Assembly: GCA_014800795.1 (NCBI GenBank)
Contig: JAAVFL010000034.1
Location: 1 to 64,000 of the forward strand
DNA: 64,000 bases
DNA from: Bacteroidales bacterium
GTDB taxonomy: Bacteria; Bacteroidota; Bacteroidia; Bacteroidales; Muribaculaceae
Reading direction: 5' to 3'
In this document: one piece after another, positions 45,707 through 53,874 of the stretch
Layout: each line of letters begins with the position of its first letter
Position numbering within the stretch: position 1 is the first letter of the stretch
Program-made: the position numbers and the translations under genes
Notes under the pieces: model-generated
Told to the model about the DNA's origin: nothing
The model's input: only the letters and a program-made list of their open reading frames with translations
Database searches by the model: none

Positions 45707-46828
45707 ATGATTACACAGGAACAACTCAAGGAGGCGGTAGAACGCAAGGACGCCCTGAGAAAGTATCTTGACGTTGACAACAAGAAAATACAGATAGAGG
45801 AAGAGGAACTCCGCACCCATGTGCCCGACTTCTGGGAACACCCTAAGGAGGCTCAGGCCCAGATGAAGAAAATCAAGGATCTGCAGGCGTGGGTCAACGG
45901 CTATCACGAGGTGGAGACAGCGGTCGACGAGCTTGCCAACGGCTGGGATTTCTACAAGGAAGAGCTTCTTGAGGAGGCTGAGCTCGATGCGCTCTATGCC
46001 GATGCGATGGCGAAGATCGAGGGGCTTGAGCTGCGCAACATGCTCCGTCGCGAGGAGGATCACATGGGCGTGGTGCTCAAGATCAACTCCGGTGCCGGAG
46101 GTACGGAAAGTCAGGACTGGGCTTCGATGCTTATGCGCATGTATCTGCGTTATTGCGAAAAACATGGCTACAAGACCTCGATCGCCAACCTTCTCGATGG
46201 CGACGAAGCAGGCATAAAATCATGTACGATCAACGTCGAGGGCGACTTCGCCTACGGATATCTGAAGAGTGAGAACGGCGTTCACCGTCTTGTCCGTGTA
46301 TCTCCCTACAACGCGCAGGGTAAGCGTATGACTTCGTTCGCATCCGTGTTCGTGACACCTCTTGTCGACGACACTATCGAGGTGAAGATCGAGCCTGCTC
46401 TGATGTCGTGGGATACGTTCCGAAGCGGCGGTGCAGGAGGTCAGAATGTCAACAAAGTGGAATCGGGTGTTCGTCTCCGCTATCAGTACACCGACCCTTA
46501 TACCGGTGAGAAAGAGGAGATACTTATCGAGAATACCGAGACACGCGACCAGCCTAAGAATCGCGAGAACGCCCTGCGCCACCTCCGTTCAATCCTTTAT
46601 GAGAAAGAGATGAACCATCGCCTCGAGGAGCAGGCGAAAGTTGAAGCCGGAAAGATGAAAATCGAGTGGGGATCGCAGATACGCAGCTATGTGTTCGACG
46701 ACCGCCGCGTGAAAGATCACCGCACCGGTTTCCAGACCTCCGACGTCAACGCCGTGATGGATGGCGATCTCGACGGCTTCATCAAGGCATACCTCATGGA
46801 GTTCGCCGGCACCGATGCCGAAAAGTAA
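45707..46828 (+). CDS. prfB: Peptide chain release factor 2, without the programmed frameshift
   Basis: 373 residues. GGQ motif in RSGGAGGQNVNKVES (about 241-255). The stop-recognition tripeptide, SPF in E. coli, reads SPY here (RVSPYNAQGKRMTSF). The usual autoregulatory site is CTT TGA C after LR-x-YL; here the sequence is TATCTTGAC (45765-45773) and the frame runs straight through, with no upstream SD-like stimulator. RF2 supply is therefore not controlled by the classic +1 frameshift. Terminates at UGA and UAA. It ends at a 28-bp hairpin. Confidence 0.95.
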   Translation: MITQEQLKEAVERKDALRKYLDVDNKKIQIEEEELRTHVPDFWEHPKEAQAQMKKIKDLQAWVNGYHEVETAVDELANGWDFYKEELLEEAELDALYADAMAKIEGLELRNMLRREEDHMGVVLKINSGAGGTESQDWASMLMRMYLRYCEKHGYKTSIANLLDGDEAGIKSCTINVEGDFAYGYLKSENGVHRLVRVSPYNAQGKRMTSFASVFVTPLVDDTIEVKIEPALMSWDTFRSGGAGGQNVNKVESGVRLRYQYTDPYTGEKEEILIENTETRDQPKNRENALRHLRSILYEKEMNHRLEEQAKVEAGKMKIEWGSQIRSYVFDDRRVKDHRTGFQTSDVNAVMDGDLDGFIKAYLMEFAGTDAEK

Positions 46829-46837
46829 CTTCCCCAA

Positions 46838-46899
46838 CTCCTGATACAGCAACAGCTCCCCGGTGGAATGACACCGGGGAGCTGTTGCTGTATCAGGAG
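46838..46899. terminator. 28-bp perfect hairpin between convergent prfB and CBM9-like gene
   Basis: CTCCTGATACAGCAACAGCT and the next eight bases (46838-46865) pair without a mismatch with 46872-46899 around GAATGA. It is the longest stem in the window. T-richness follows on the plus strand (TGTTTTT near 46910). Confidence 0.85.
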
Positions 46900-46912
46900 C
46901 GTAAGAATGTTT

Positions 46913-47557
46913 TTAAGAAAGGAAGCGGAGCAGACCGAAGGAGGCGGGGAGGTGGAAGTTTGGCACCAGGGAGATTACCGGATTCCAGCTCAGGAAGTGG
47001 GGCGTGGCGAGCAGATCGCCGCATTTGTAGAAGTTGGCGCGCAACTCCTTGCCGCTGAGATCGGAAATACCGAAGATTTCCGCGGGGACAATCAGTGATA
47101 CAACCCATACTTCCGGCGCCTCGCGCTCTGGAAAGGGCTTGCGCCCGAGGGTGGTGTGGCGGTCAATGGCTGCCAGATGTTCGGGCGATAGGGGAGTACG
47201 GTGCCCGCGGTCAGGGCCGGAGGCCACCAGCAGTGTGCCGGCGCAGTTGCATTCCACATTTACGTACCCATTCCCGTCGGGCCGCTCCATGAAAAATTCC
47301 ACACACGAATCTTCCCACACACGTCCGTTGTCGGCAGCGGCAACAGCGCGCACTGTAGGTTCGCTTACGCGGAACTGCACCACGATATTGTCGCCCGTGT
47401 GGGCGATGCGGAAACGCACATCGGGCATGAAGGGATATGTCTCCTCCCAGTTCACACAGTCGATGGCGTGAAACTCCACGCCTGCGGCGTCAAGCGCCGG
47501 GGCTGCGTCGGCCGCCCCTTCAGGAGCGATAATTCTTTTCACTTCGATGGTTCGCAT
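46913..47557 (-). CDS. CBM9-like carbohydrate-binding protein
   Basis: 214 residues, no signal peptide. The family 9-like sandwich is seen in FRIAHTGDNIVVQFRVSEPT, RVWEDSCVEFFMERPDG (about 80-96, the most conserved stretch) and a C-terminal LSWNPV. Proteins of this kind accompany glycan-degradation genes in Bacteroidetes, usually with unknown ligands. Its start overlaps the kinase stop by 19 bases, so the two are translationally coupled. Last gene of the fucosidase operon. Confidence 0.78.
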   Translation of the reverse strand: MRTIEVKRIIAPEGAADAAPALDAAGVEFHAIDCVNWEETYPFMPDVRFRIAHTGDNIVVQFRVSEPTVRAVAAADNGRVWEDSCVEFFMERPDGNGYVNVECNCAGTLLVASGPDRGHRTPLSPEHLAAIDRHTTLGRKPFPEREAPEVWVVSLIVPAEIFGISDLSGKELRANFYKCGDLLATPHFLSWNPVISLVPNFHLPASFGLLRFLS

Positions 47558-48636
47558 AGACTGGCTATATATTGTGCCATCTCGCCGCGCTTCTCTTCGG
47601 CGCTCTGCAGCAACCGGAACTGGGCGCGGGCACGCACGAGGTTATGATCAGGATAAGCGACCTTGTAGTATGTGTCGCCGTTGAGGTAGTCGGTCAGGAA
47701 TCGCACGGCCTGCATGTAAGGGAAAAGTGTGGCGGCGTAGGGTAGCATGCTTTTCTCCGTAGGGGTAAGGAAAGTAGCTGTTTTCAGATACCCTTCGGCA
47801 AACGCGCGGAAGATATTCATGTCGAATCCCACTGTCGACAGATCTGAGGCATCCTCGGCTCCGGTATTGGCGGCTGTACGCAGGAAGTCACCGAAATCGG
47901 AGAAGACGAACGATGGCATCACCGTGTCGAGATCTATCACGCACAGAACGTTTCCGTCGCGGTCGAAAAGTATATTGTTGAGTTTTGTATCGCAGTGGCA
48001 GATCCGCTTCGGAAGTTCTCCACGGCGGTGCATACGCTCGGCCTCGGTCATGGCTTCTCCGCGGTCGAGCAGCTCGTCGATGAGGTCGCGCACGCCTTCG
48101 GCGCGTCCGGCGCGGTCGGCAGCTATCGCTTCCTCGAATTGCCGGAGCCTCAGCTCCATGTCGTGAAAGCCCGGAATCGTCTCTCCCAAGGGTATCTGGA
48201 TGTCGGCAAGCATCGCCTCGAATTCTCCGAATGCCTCTCCCGTTATTCGGGCGCCCTCTGCGTCGAGCGTCTCACGGGTGACACTGTCAGGTATGTAGTC
48301 CATCACGCGCCAGTATGTATCGCCGTCGCGCAGATAGCTTTTACCTGTTTCCGCCACAGGCAGGAATTTAAGCGAGCGGCGCTCCGTATCCCTGCATCCG
48401 GCTTCATCAAGCTTGTGCCGTATATGGGCCGTCACGCAGTCGATATTGTGTTGCAGCAGGTCCACATCCTTGAAAATGGCGTTGTTGATCCGCTGCATCA
48501 CATATTTCTTACCATCGGCTGAGGTTGCGATATATGTGTCGTTGATAAGTCCGTTCCCTAAAGGACGGATATCGTTGGGGGCAGCCTCCACGCCGAACTG
48601 CGCGGCTACCCGGGCGAGTGTCTCTTGGTCTGTCAT
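47539..48636 (-). CDS. Sugar kinase of the aminoglycoside phosphotransferase fold (NahK-like)
   Basis: 365 residues. Protein-kinase-like fold: GLINDTYIA (Gly-rich loop), KYVMQRIN, catalytic loop RICHCDTKLNNILFD (Asp and Asn of H-x-D-x4-N, about 215-229) and metal site VIDLDTVMPS. The domain is close to N-acetylhexosamine 1-kinases used in lacto-N-biose/galacto-N-biose salvage. Its place between a GH29 fucosidase and a CBM9-like gene fits phosphorylation of HexNAc released from mucin or milk-type glycans (inference). It starts 12 bases after the fucosidase stop. Confidence 0.75.
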   Translation of the reverse strand: MTDQETLARVAAQFGVEAAPNDIRPLGNGLINDTYIATSADGKKYVMQRINNAIFKDVDLLQHNIDCVTAHIRHKLDEAGCRDTERRSLKFLPVAETGKSYLRDGDTYWRVMDYIPDSVTRETLDAEGARITGEAFGEFEAMLADIQIPLGETIPGFHDMELRLRQFEEAIAADRAGRAEGVRDLIDELLDRGEAMTEAERMHRRGELPKRICHCDTKLNNILFDRDGNVLCVIDLDTVMPSFVFSDFGDFLRTAANTGAEDASDLSTVGFDMNIFRAFAEGYLKTATFLTPTEKSMLPYAATLFPYMQAVRFLTDYLNGDTYYKVAYPDHNLVRARAQFRLLQSAEEKRGEMAQYIASLCEPSK

Positions 48637-48648
48637 GGTTCTATGTTT

Positions 48649-49983
48649 TTATCGGGCTGCGGTCTGCAGCTCAATAATATAATCGTGTGTGTCAGCGGGA
48701 AGTTCATTCAGATGTAGTGTTACGCCGCTTCCGTCGCTGTTGCGGGTGAATTTTACCTTCGAACGGTCGTCGAATGCAACTGCACTCTTAACCTTGGCAG
48801 TCACAGGAATATTTATCTCGGTTGACGATGGATTGAGCAGGTGAATGAACAGGCGGTCACCCTTGCGTGTGGCCGCCCCCCATTCCTGCGGAGGAAAATC
48901 GCCGGCTGTGGTGGCGTAGAATGTTTCTCCGTATTTCCTGAGCCACGACCCTACTTCGCTCAGACGTTCCAGGCCCACGGCCGGCAGTTCGCCGTTAGGT
49001 TGCGGACCCATGTTCAGGAGCAAATTGGCACCCTTTCCGGCGGCATTTACCAGATAATGGATCAGTTCACGTGTGCTTTTGTAATTCTGGTCATTGACGC
49101 GGTAGCCCCATGAGCCATTGAAAGTCTCACAGGTTTCGAGAGGTAAGCGGCTCACCTCCTGACCTGAAAACCCTGCCTTGTTTTCTCCGGGCAGATCGCG
49201 CTCGAAAATCTGGTAATCTTCTCCCGATACCGGAGTCCAGTGGTGATTGTTGGCTATCAGACATGCCGGCTGTAGCGAATGGATCAGATCATACTGCTTC
49301 TCGAGTTCCCAGTTGAAGAGTTCCGGATCCTCGTCGTGGTCCCAGCAACCGTCGAACCATATCGACCCTATTTCGCCGTAGTTGGTCAGAAGCTCTGTGA
49401 GCTGACTGTTCATGAAATTGTAGTATGAAGTCCAGTCTCCTTTTGAATGGTCGCGCCCTGTTTCACGTCCGGTGCGCCCTATCGGATAATCCTCGCGGCT
49501 CCAGTCGAGATGAGAGTAGTACAGGTGAAGTTTAATGCCGTGGCGATGGCAGGCGTCGGCCAGTTCTTTCACTATGTCGCGCCCGTAGGGAGTGGCGTCA
49601 ACAATGTTGAAAGGTGATTGCCGGGTATGGAACATGGAGAATCCGTCGTGATGGCGCGATGTGAAGCATACATATTTCGCTCCGGCATCCTTTATGGCTT
49701 TCACCCATTTGTCTGCATCGAAGTCCGCAGGATAAAAACCGCGTGCGGCTTTTGCATATTCGTCTGCAGCCAGACCGTCCTGCAGATACCATTCTCCCTG
49801 TCCGAACATGCTGTATATTCCCCAGTGAATGAAGATTCCGAAACCGCTGTCGACGAATTCCTGACGGGCTTTCATATTATCGTCGGAGGGTACGTATTCC
49901 CGGTCGGTGCGTACGGTATCGGCCGTGGCGGTAAGGGCTGCGGCGGCCGTGGCAGCACACGCCATTAGTTTCATTAATTTCAT
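48649..49983 (-). CDS. Alpha-L-fucosidase, GH29
   Basis: 444 residues with a signal peptide (MKLMKLMACAATAAAALTATA). GH29 signatures: FGIFIHWGIYSMFGQGEWY (about 49-67), YVCFTSRHHDGFSMF, LYYSHLDWSRED and the nucleophile Asp in IGSIWFDGCWD (about 208). A C-terminal beta domain follows. Releases alpha-linked fucose from host or milk glycans in the periplasm. It heads an operon with the NahK-like kinase and CBM9-like protein. The box at 50059 lies about 75 bases upstream. Confidence 0.93.
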   Translation of the reverse strand: MKLMKLMACAATAAAALTATADTVRTDREYVPSDDNMKARQEFVDSGFGIFIHWGIYSMFGQGEWYLQDGLAADEYAKAARGFYPADFDADKWVKAIKDAGAKYVCFTSRHHDGFSMFHTRQSPFNIVDATPYGRDIVKELADACHRHGIKLHLYYSHLDWSREDYPIGRTGRETGRDHSKGDWTSYYNFMNSQLTELLTNYGEIGSIWFDGCWDHDEDPELFNWELEKQYDLIHSLQPACLIANNHHWTPVSGEDYQIFERDLPGENKAGFSGQEVSRLPLETCETFNGSWGYRVNDQNYKSTRELIHYLVNAAGKGANLLLNMGPQPNGELPAVGLERLSEVGSWLRKYGETFYATTAGDFPPQEWGAATRKGDRLFIHLLNPSSTEINIPVTAKVKSAVAFDDRSKVKFTRNSDGSGVTLHLNELPADTHDYIIELQTAAR

Positions 49984-50393
49984 GGTTCAGATATTTATAG
50001 TTTGAAGCAGATTGTGACATGACATCATGTGAAGTGAGGAAGTCATACTATCGCAGTGCAAATATAAATATTTAATTCTAAACCGGAAACTCCGTTTTAT
50101 GGAAAGTTAACCGCCGGACTCCTCGACGGGGTCCGGCGGCTGATAGTCTGAAAAACTGAAGTCTGCGGAAGATCTGTTTTTTTTATAGGTTTTGAAGCGA
50201 AGTAGCTTCCGCAGCTATGTAATCTATTGCTTTATTATCTATACGCAACTTTTGACTGCCTGCGGGACGGAAGGTTTAATCGCCCCTGAAAAATTTTTGA
50301 GGCACCTCTGTTAATTAAGGTTAATTGCATATAGAGCTTTTATATATCAATTATATTTTTTGTAACTTGCACACAAGTAACAGCGATAACATC
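49984..50393. other. Divergent intergenic region, fucosidase / TonB_C genes
   Basis: No coding frame of its own. Minus-strand TATATTTG at 50059-50066 serves the fucosidase operon. CCGCCGGAC at 50111-50119 pairs with GTCCGGCGG at 50131-50139. CTGCGGAAG at 50163-50171 pairs exactly with CTTCCGCAG at 50206-50214, with a nine-T run between them. No clear -7 box was found for the plus-strand gene; TAACTTGC near 50360 is the nearest. Confidence 0.6.
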
Positions 50394-51890
50394 ATGAAGC
50401 AATTCCACGCAATTTCCCGGCGTTTTCTGCAAGCAGCTTTCATCGCGGCAGTTTCCCTTGTGTTTTCCGTTCCTGCCGGCGCACGTAAGCTTGATATCGA
50501 CACACGTCCGTATGAACTGCCGGTTTTTCCGGGAAGTCTCGGCAACGGCATCACACGATTTGTGAGTCACAACTTCCGCTATCCTATGGAAGCATGGCAG
50601 CAGCAGAGACTAAGTGCCCTCTCCATCCATGCTCTCGTGCGCGTGAATGGCAAGATCGAGACTTTCGAGATCACAACACCGGTGGAACTTCATCCGGCTC
50701 TTTACGATGAGGTGAGACGTGTGATAGAAAAGATGGAATGGTATCCGGCTATCAACCGCAACGGACGCAAGGTAAACGCATACGTCGACTTTCACTTTCC
50801 GCTTGTAAGGGAAACTACAGATTTCTCCACACCAATACCATACGGTATGGAAAAATATGCGCGCTCGGCTGCAAAACTCGCCAGGAAACTCAATCGTCTC
50901 GGAGCGATGGATAAGCCTGTGGATATGCAGAAAGTTGTTACCGAAATAGGTGGGGCTGCCGAACTGTTTCCCACTATACCTGAGTTTCAAAGTGCCAATT
51001 CACGTCTTCTTGCCTCAGCAAATCTCGGTTCCATAGCCGTTGAGACAGCCGATTCGGCTCTGGTATGGTATCATGTCGCAAATACGAAGGAGTTTGAAAA
51101 AACTTCGGACGATCCGTTCAGCCTTGTAAACGAGACGGAAACCGAATACGGCACCAATTTCAGCGGTCGTGCGGAACTATGGCTCGCAACAATACGCGCC
51201 GCCCTCCACGCCGTATACCCGTCGGCTGCCTCTGAAACTGCCTTTACCGATGCGCTGGCTCTCGCTGATCTCCGTTCGGTCGACGGCCGCCTGCGCCCGT
51301 GGAACGACCTGAAAGAACGTCAAATAATCGAGAAACGCGTAGAGCGTCTCAAGCGCGATCTCGTCAGCGAGTGGAGTAACGGAAGTATACGGCTCGACGA
51401 AAACACTGCCGGATGGATGAAAGTGGCCAACAACATGAGTGTCGATGAACTTGCCGACTATGCTACTTATTGGTCCGACCGCGGAAGCATCAAGCCCGGC
51501 GCTCAGGTAATTCAGCTCGCATCGCAGATTCAGCGTGAGAAAAAGAAACTATGGAATCTTCAGCAGTCAACCCCGAAAGAACTTCAGAGTATTCTCGGCC
51601 TCAAGGCTCTTATCACATGGTTTCGCAGCGGCGACGCAGGTTTTCACTCCTTTATAGCCGATATGCTTGCTTCCGGCAATCTGTCGGACGATGAAACCGT
51701 ATATCTCCGCCAGCTTGAGAATACCTTCGATAGTCATTCTGCCACACTCGCCGACCGATATGCTTCCATACAGTCAATATCATGTCTTGTGCCCCCGGCT
51801 TCATTCACTTCCGATGAGCGGAAAGCATTTTATGCCCGCCGTGATGCCTTGGAGGAAATATTTCCGTTGAAGTGGTTAGCGGGAGAGTAG
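50394..51890 (+). CDS. Secreted protein with TonB C-terminal-like domain and a long unknown extension
   Basis: 498 residues from the ATG at 50394; the upstream ATG at 50325 would hide the signal peptide FLQAAFIAAVSLVFSVPAGA. Residues about 45-140 match the TonB C-terminal fold (FRYPMEAWQQQRLSALSIHA, then ALYDEVRRVIEKMEWYPAIN and GRKVNAYVDFHFPL). In this phylum the domain often appears in envelope proteins that do not transduce energy. The remaining 350 residues are helical and match nothing I know. There is no N-terminal cytoplasmic part or ExbBD neighbour, so it is not a canonical TonB. Confidence 0.72.
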   Translation: MKQFHAISRRFLQAAFIAAVSLVFSVPAGARKLDIDTRPYELPVFPGSLGNGITRFVSHNFRYPMEAWQQQRLSALSIHALVRVNGKIETFEITTPVELHPALYDEVRRVIEKMEWYPAINRNGRKVNAYVDFHFPLVRETTDFSTPIPYGMEKYARSAAKLARKLNRLGAMDKPVDMQKVVTEIGGAAELFPTIPEFQSANSRLLASANLGSIAVETADSALVWYHVANTKEFEKTSDDPFSLVNETETEYGTNFSGRAELWLATIRAALHAVYPSAASETAFTDALALADLRSVDGRLRPWNDLKERQIIEKRVERLKRDLVSEWSNGSIRLDENTAGWMKVANNMSVDELADYATYWSDRGSIKPGAQVIQLASQIQREKKKLWNLQQSTPKELQSILGLKALITWFRSGDAGFHSFIADMLASGNLSDDETVYLRQLENTFDSHSATLADRYASIQSISCLVPPASFTSDERKAFYARRDALEEIFPLKWLAGE

Positions 51891-51924
51891 AGCTGAAGCT
51901 ATTGGAGCGCGGTGGCGTGTGAAG

Positions 51925-52365
51925 CTAAAATCCGGGGCAATCCGTTGAAGCAAGCTCCCGGTGTTTCCGGACAGTAGCCTCCGGATACCGTTCCCGTAGT
52001 TTCCCGACAAGGAGATCAAGAGCTTCCCGTTGTGCCGGGGTCCGTGTATCTTTCGAACGCAGCTCCCCGTCTGCACCTCCGACATAGCATATCCCGATGG
52101 AGCGCTTGTTATACCCCAGGCAATGCGCTCCGGCCATGCTTAGCGGCCGCCCGGCTTCAACAGTGCCGTCGAGCCGCACAACGAAATGATAGCCTATGTC
52201 GGCGAATTTCCTGTCGTGCATGTGCCATCTCCGGATATCCGCAGCCGAAACATCGCGCCCTTCCGGCGTAGCGCTGCAGTGGAGAACAATAAGATCTATC
52301 TTCCGCCCGCAGGTTAAATCGAGACGATTGATACCTTCCATGATTCTTTGTGTGATCCCATTCAT
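51925..52365 (-). CDS. Phage-type N-acetylmuramoyl-L-alanine amidase
   Basis: 146 residues from the ATG at 52365; the frame opens at 52443 but the -7 box lies at 52429. Amidase_2 / T7-lysozyme fold: first zinc His in DLIVLHCSATPEG (about 29), Tyr in IGYHFVVR, second His in RKHRELASTDCPGF, and the third zinc ligand Cys near the end. The protein stops right after CPGF with no cell-wall-binding domain. Cleaves the MurNAc-L-Ala bond. No phage genes are adjacent, and its own promoter suggests a domesticated or orphan gene. Confidence 0.87.
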   Translation of the reverse strand: MNGITQRIMEGINRLDLTCGRKIDLIVLHCSATPEGRDVSAADIRRWHMHDRKFADIGYHFVVRLDGTVEAGRPLSMAGAHCLGYNKRSIGICYVGGADGELRSKDTRTPAQREALDLLVGKLRERYPEATVRKHRELASTDCPGF

Positions 52366-52428
52366 AGTGTAAAGTGTTCTAATGTATACAGAGACACCCC
52401 TGTGGAGTGCCAGCTTCCTTTCCGGCTG

Positions 52429-52436
52429 CAAAATTA
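52429..52436 (-). promoter_or_regulatory. -7 box, amidase gene
   Basis: Minus-strand TAATTTTG, about 64 bases before the ATG at 52365. Confidence 0.6.
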
Positions 52437-52547
52437 TTGCCATCAGGGGGTGTGAGGGCGCCTTAAAAATACAAAAAATCGCTGTCCCTACTTAAACTAT
52501 CGGTAACTCTATCCGTCCTATTTTACAGATTTAAATATACCACAGTT

Positions 52548-53240
52548 ATGAAATCAAACAGCACCACAATCATTGCCGCGCTGCTCATTGCCGCCGGCAT
52601 TTTCTGCCTCGGGCTCTTCATCCGCTCGGGTATCAACAACATGGCTTTCAGCGACCGGCAGGTGACGGTAAAAGGGCTCGCCGAGCGCGAAGTGGAGGCC
52701 AACAACGTCACGTGGCCTATCGCATACAGCGTGGCAGGCAACGATCTGATAGCCCTCTATGACCAGATGACCTCTTACAACGAAAAAATAATCACCTTCC
52801 TGACCTCAAACGGTATCGGACGCGAGGACATCACAATCGGTTCGCCAGATACATACAACGCTACCACAAACCGCTACTCATCCGACAATTTCCGTTACAA
52901 CTACTCGCTGAGCTGTACCGTTACGGTCAATACATCGAAAGTAAAGGAAGTGCAGGCGCTCATCAGTCGCCAGGCCGAACTGCTGAAAGAGGGCGTTCCA
53001 TTCAGCAACAATTACATAAACTATCAGTACACGGCTCTGAACGACATCAAGCCCGCCATGATCGCCGAAGCCACGCAGAATGCCCGCGAGGCAGCAGCGC
53101 AGTTCGCACAGGATTCAGGTTCGCAGGTCGGCAAAATGAAGACAGCCAATCAGGGGCAATTCTCTATCGAGGACACCTCAAACCCGTCGGTAAAGAAAGT
53201 GCGCGTAGTCTCTACCATAGTTTACTACCTCGAAGACTGA
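52548..53240 (+). CDS. SIMPL (DUF541) domain protein
   Basis: 230 residues. An N-terminal membrane helix (TTIIAALLIAAGIFCLGLFI) is followed by the SIMPL domain: RQVTVKGLAEREVEANNVTW (about 37-56), a central segment, and NAREAAAQFAQDSGSQVGK (about 182-200). Periplasmic envelope proteins of unknown mechanism, some stress-linked. The Gln-rich KTANQGQFSIED near the end is typical. Single gene with a terminator at 53303. Confidence 0.85.
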   Translation: MKSNSTTIIAALLIAAGIFCLGLFIRSGINNMAFSDRQVTVKGLAEREVEANNVTWPIAYSVAGNDLIALYDQMTSYNEKIITFLTSNGIGREDITIGSPDTYNATTNRYSSDNFRYNYSLSCTVTVNTSKVKEVQALISRQAELLKEGVPFSNNYINYQYTALNDIKPAMIAEATQNAREAAAQFAQDSGSQVGKMKTANQGQFSIEDTSNPSVKKVRVVSTIVYYLED

Positions 53241-53302
53241 TTCCACCCGTTCAGTCAGCATTTGGCTATTTTATGAAACCTCATAGCGCATGACTATATA
53301 AA

Positions 53303-53336
53303 AAGCCCCGGATTTCCAAATGGAAATCCGGGGCTT
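53303..53336. terminator. Bidirectional terminator, SIMPL gene / ECF gene
   Basis: AAGCCCCGGATTTCC pairs exactly with GGAAATCCGGGGCTT around AAAT. The genes converge here. Confidence 0.88.
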
Positions 53337-53343
53337 GGATTTT

Positions 53344-53366
53344 AATTGCTGATTACTGATTGCTGA
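53344..53366. repeat. Tandem heptamer array (ATTRCTG x3) forming the ECF protein C-terminus
   Basis: ATTGCTG-ATTACTG-ATTGCTG on the plus strand. On the minus strand it encodes the final Ser-Asn-Gln of the ECF protein and brings a stop codon, just as the array at 7888 does for rsmA. Confidence 0.8.
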
Positions 53367-53862
53367 CAGCTTTGGCAATCGTATATCCGCCTACTATCTG
53401 AACCAACATGCCGGGCCAGCCGATCAGAAGATCCTGGGCGGCAACGCGCAGATCGCCAAGCATAGCCCATTCGCCGAGAGTTCCGAGCAACTGATAGGCG
53501 GCTACCACTGCAACGAATGCCAGAAGTTTTACTCCACCCGCGCGGGTAGCTGCATATCCGGCAGCTACGGCAAGTATCGAGGATTTGAGCAATATTGCCG
53601 GCATTGCGGCAGCTCCGGGCATACCGAAGAAAATGTGGTTCACAATCGGAGATACAATGGCCGTCAGCAATCCGACGCGCCAACCATAGAGATACGCTCC
53701 CACGAGAGTGAAAAAGTAGATCGGCAACCAGGTCGGCCCACCCATATGGGCCAGATGAGCCAGTTGGGGAACTATCACATTACCCGCCACGAACAGCAGC
53801 GCAAAGAGATATGTGCGAAGGTCCGAGTAGCGGAGCGACTGAAGTTTTACTGTTGTATCCAT
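53353..53862 (-). CDS. ECF-type transporter S component (substrate unknown)
   Basis: 169 residues with about six membrane helices (YLFALLFVAGNVIVPQL, LPIYFFTLVGAYLYGW, VGLLTAIVSPIVNHIFFG, AAMPAILLKSSILAVAAGYAA, LLAFVAVVAAYQLLG and the last, WPGMLVQIVGGYTIAK). The length and PGAAAMP loop suit an ECF S component, which binds a vitamin or metal and pairs with EcfT/EcfA encoded elsewhere. Twelve bases after the DUF1893 gene. The C-terminus SNQ is encoded by the heptamer array. The substrate might relate to the redox operon upstream, but nothing shows which one. Confidence 0.7.
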   Translation of the reverse strand: MDTTVKLQSLRYSDLRTYLFALLFVAGNVIVPQLAHLAHMGGPTWLPIYFFTLVGAYLYGWRVGLLTAIVSPIVNHIFFGMPGAAAMPAILLKSSILAVAAGYAATRAGGVKLLAFVAVVAAYQLLGTLGEWAMLGDLRVAAQDLLIGWPGMLVQIVGGYTIAKAVSNQ

Positions 53863-53874
53863 ATTTTGTTTCGT

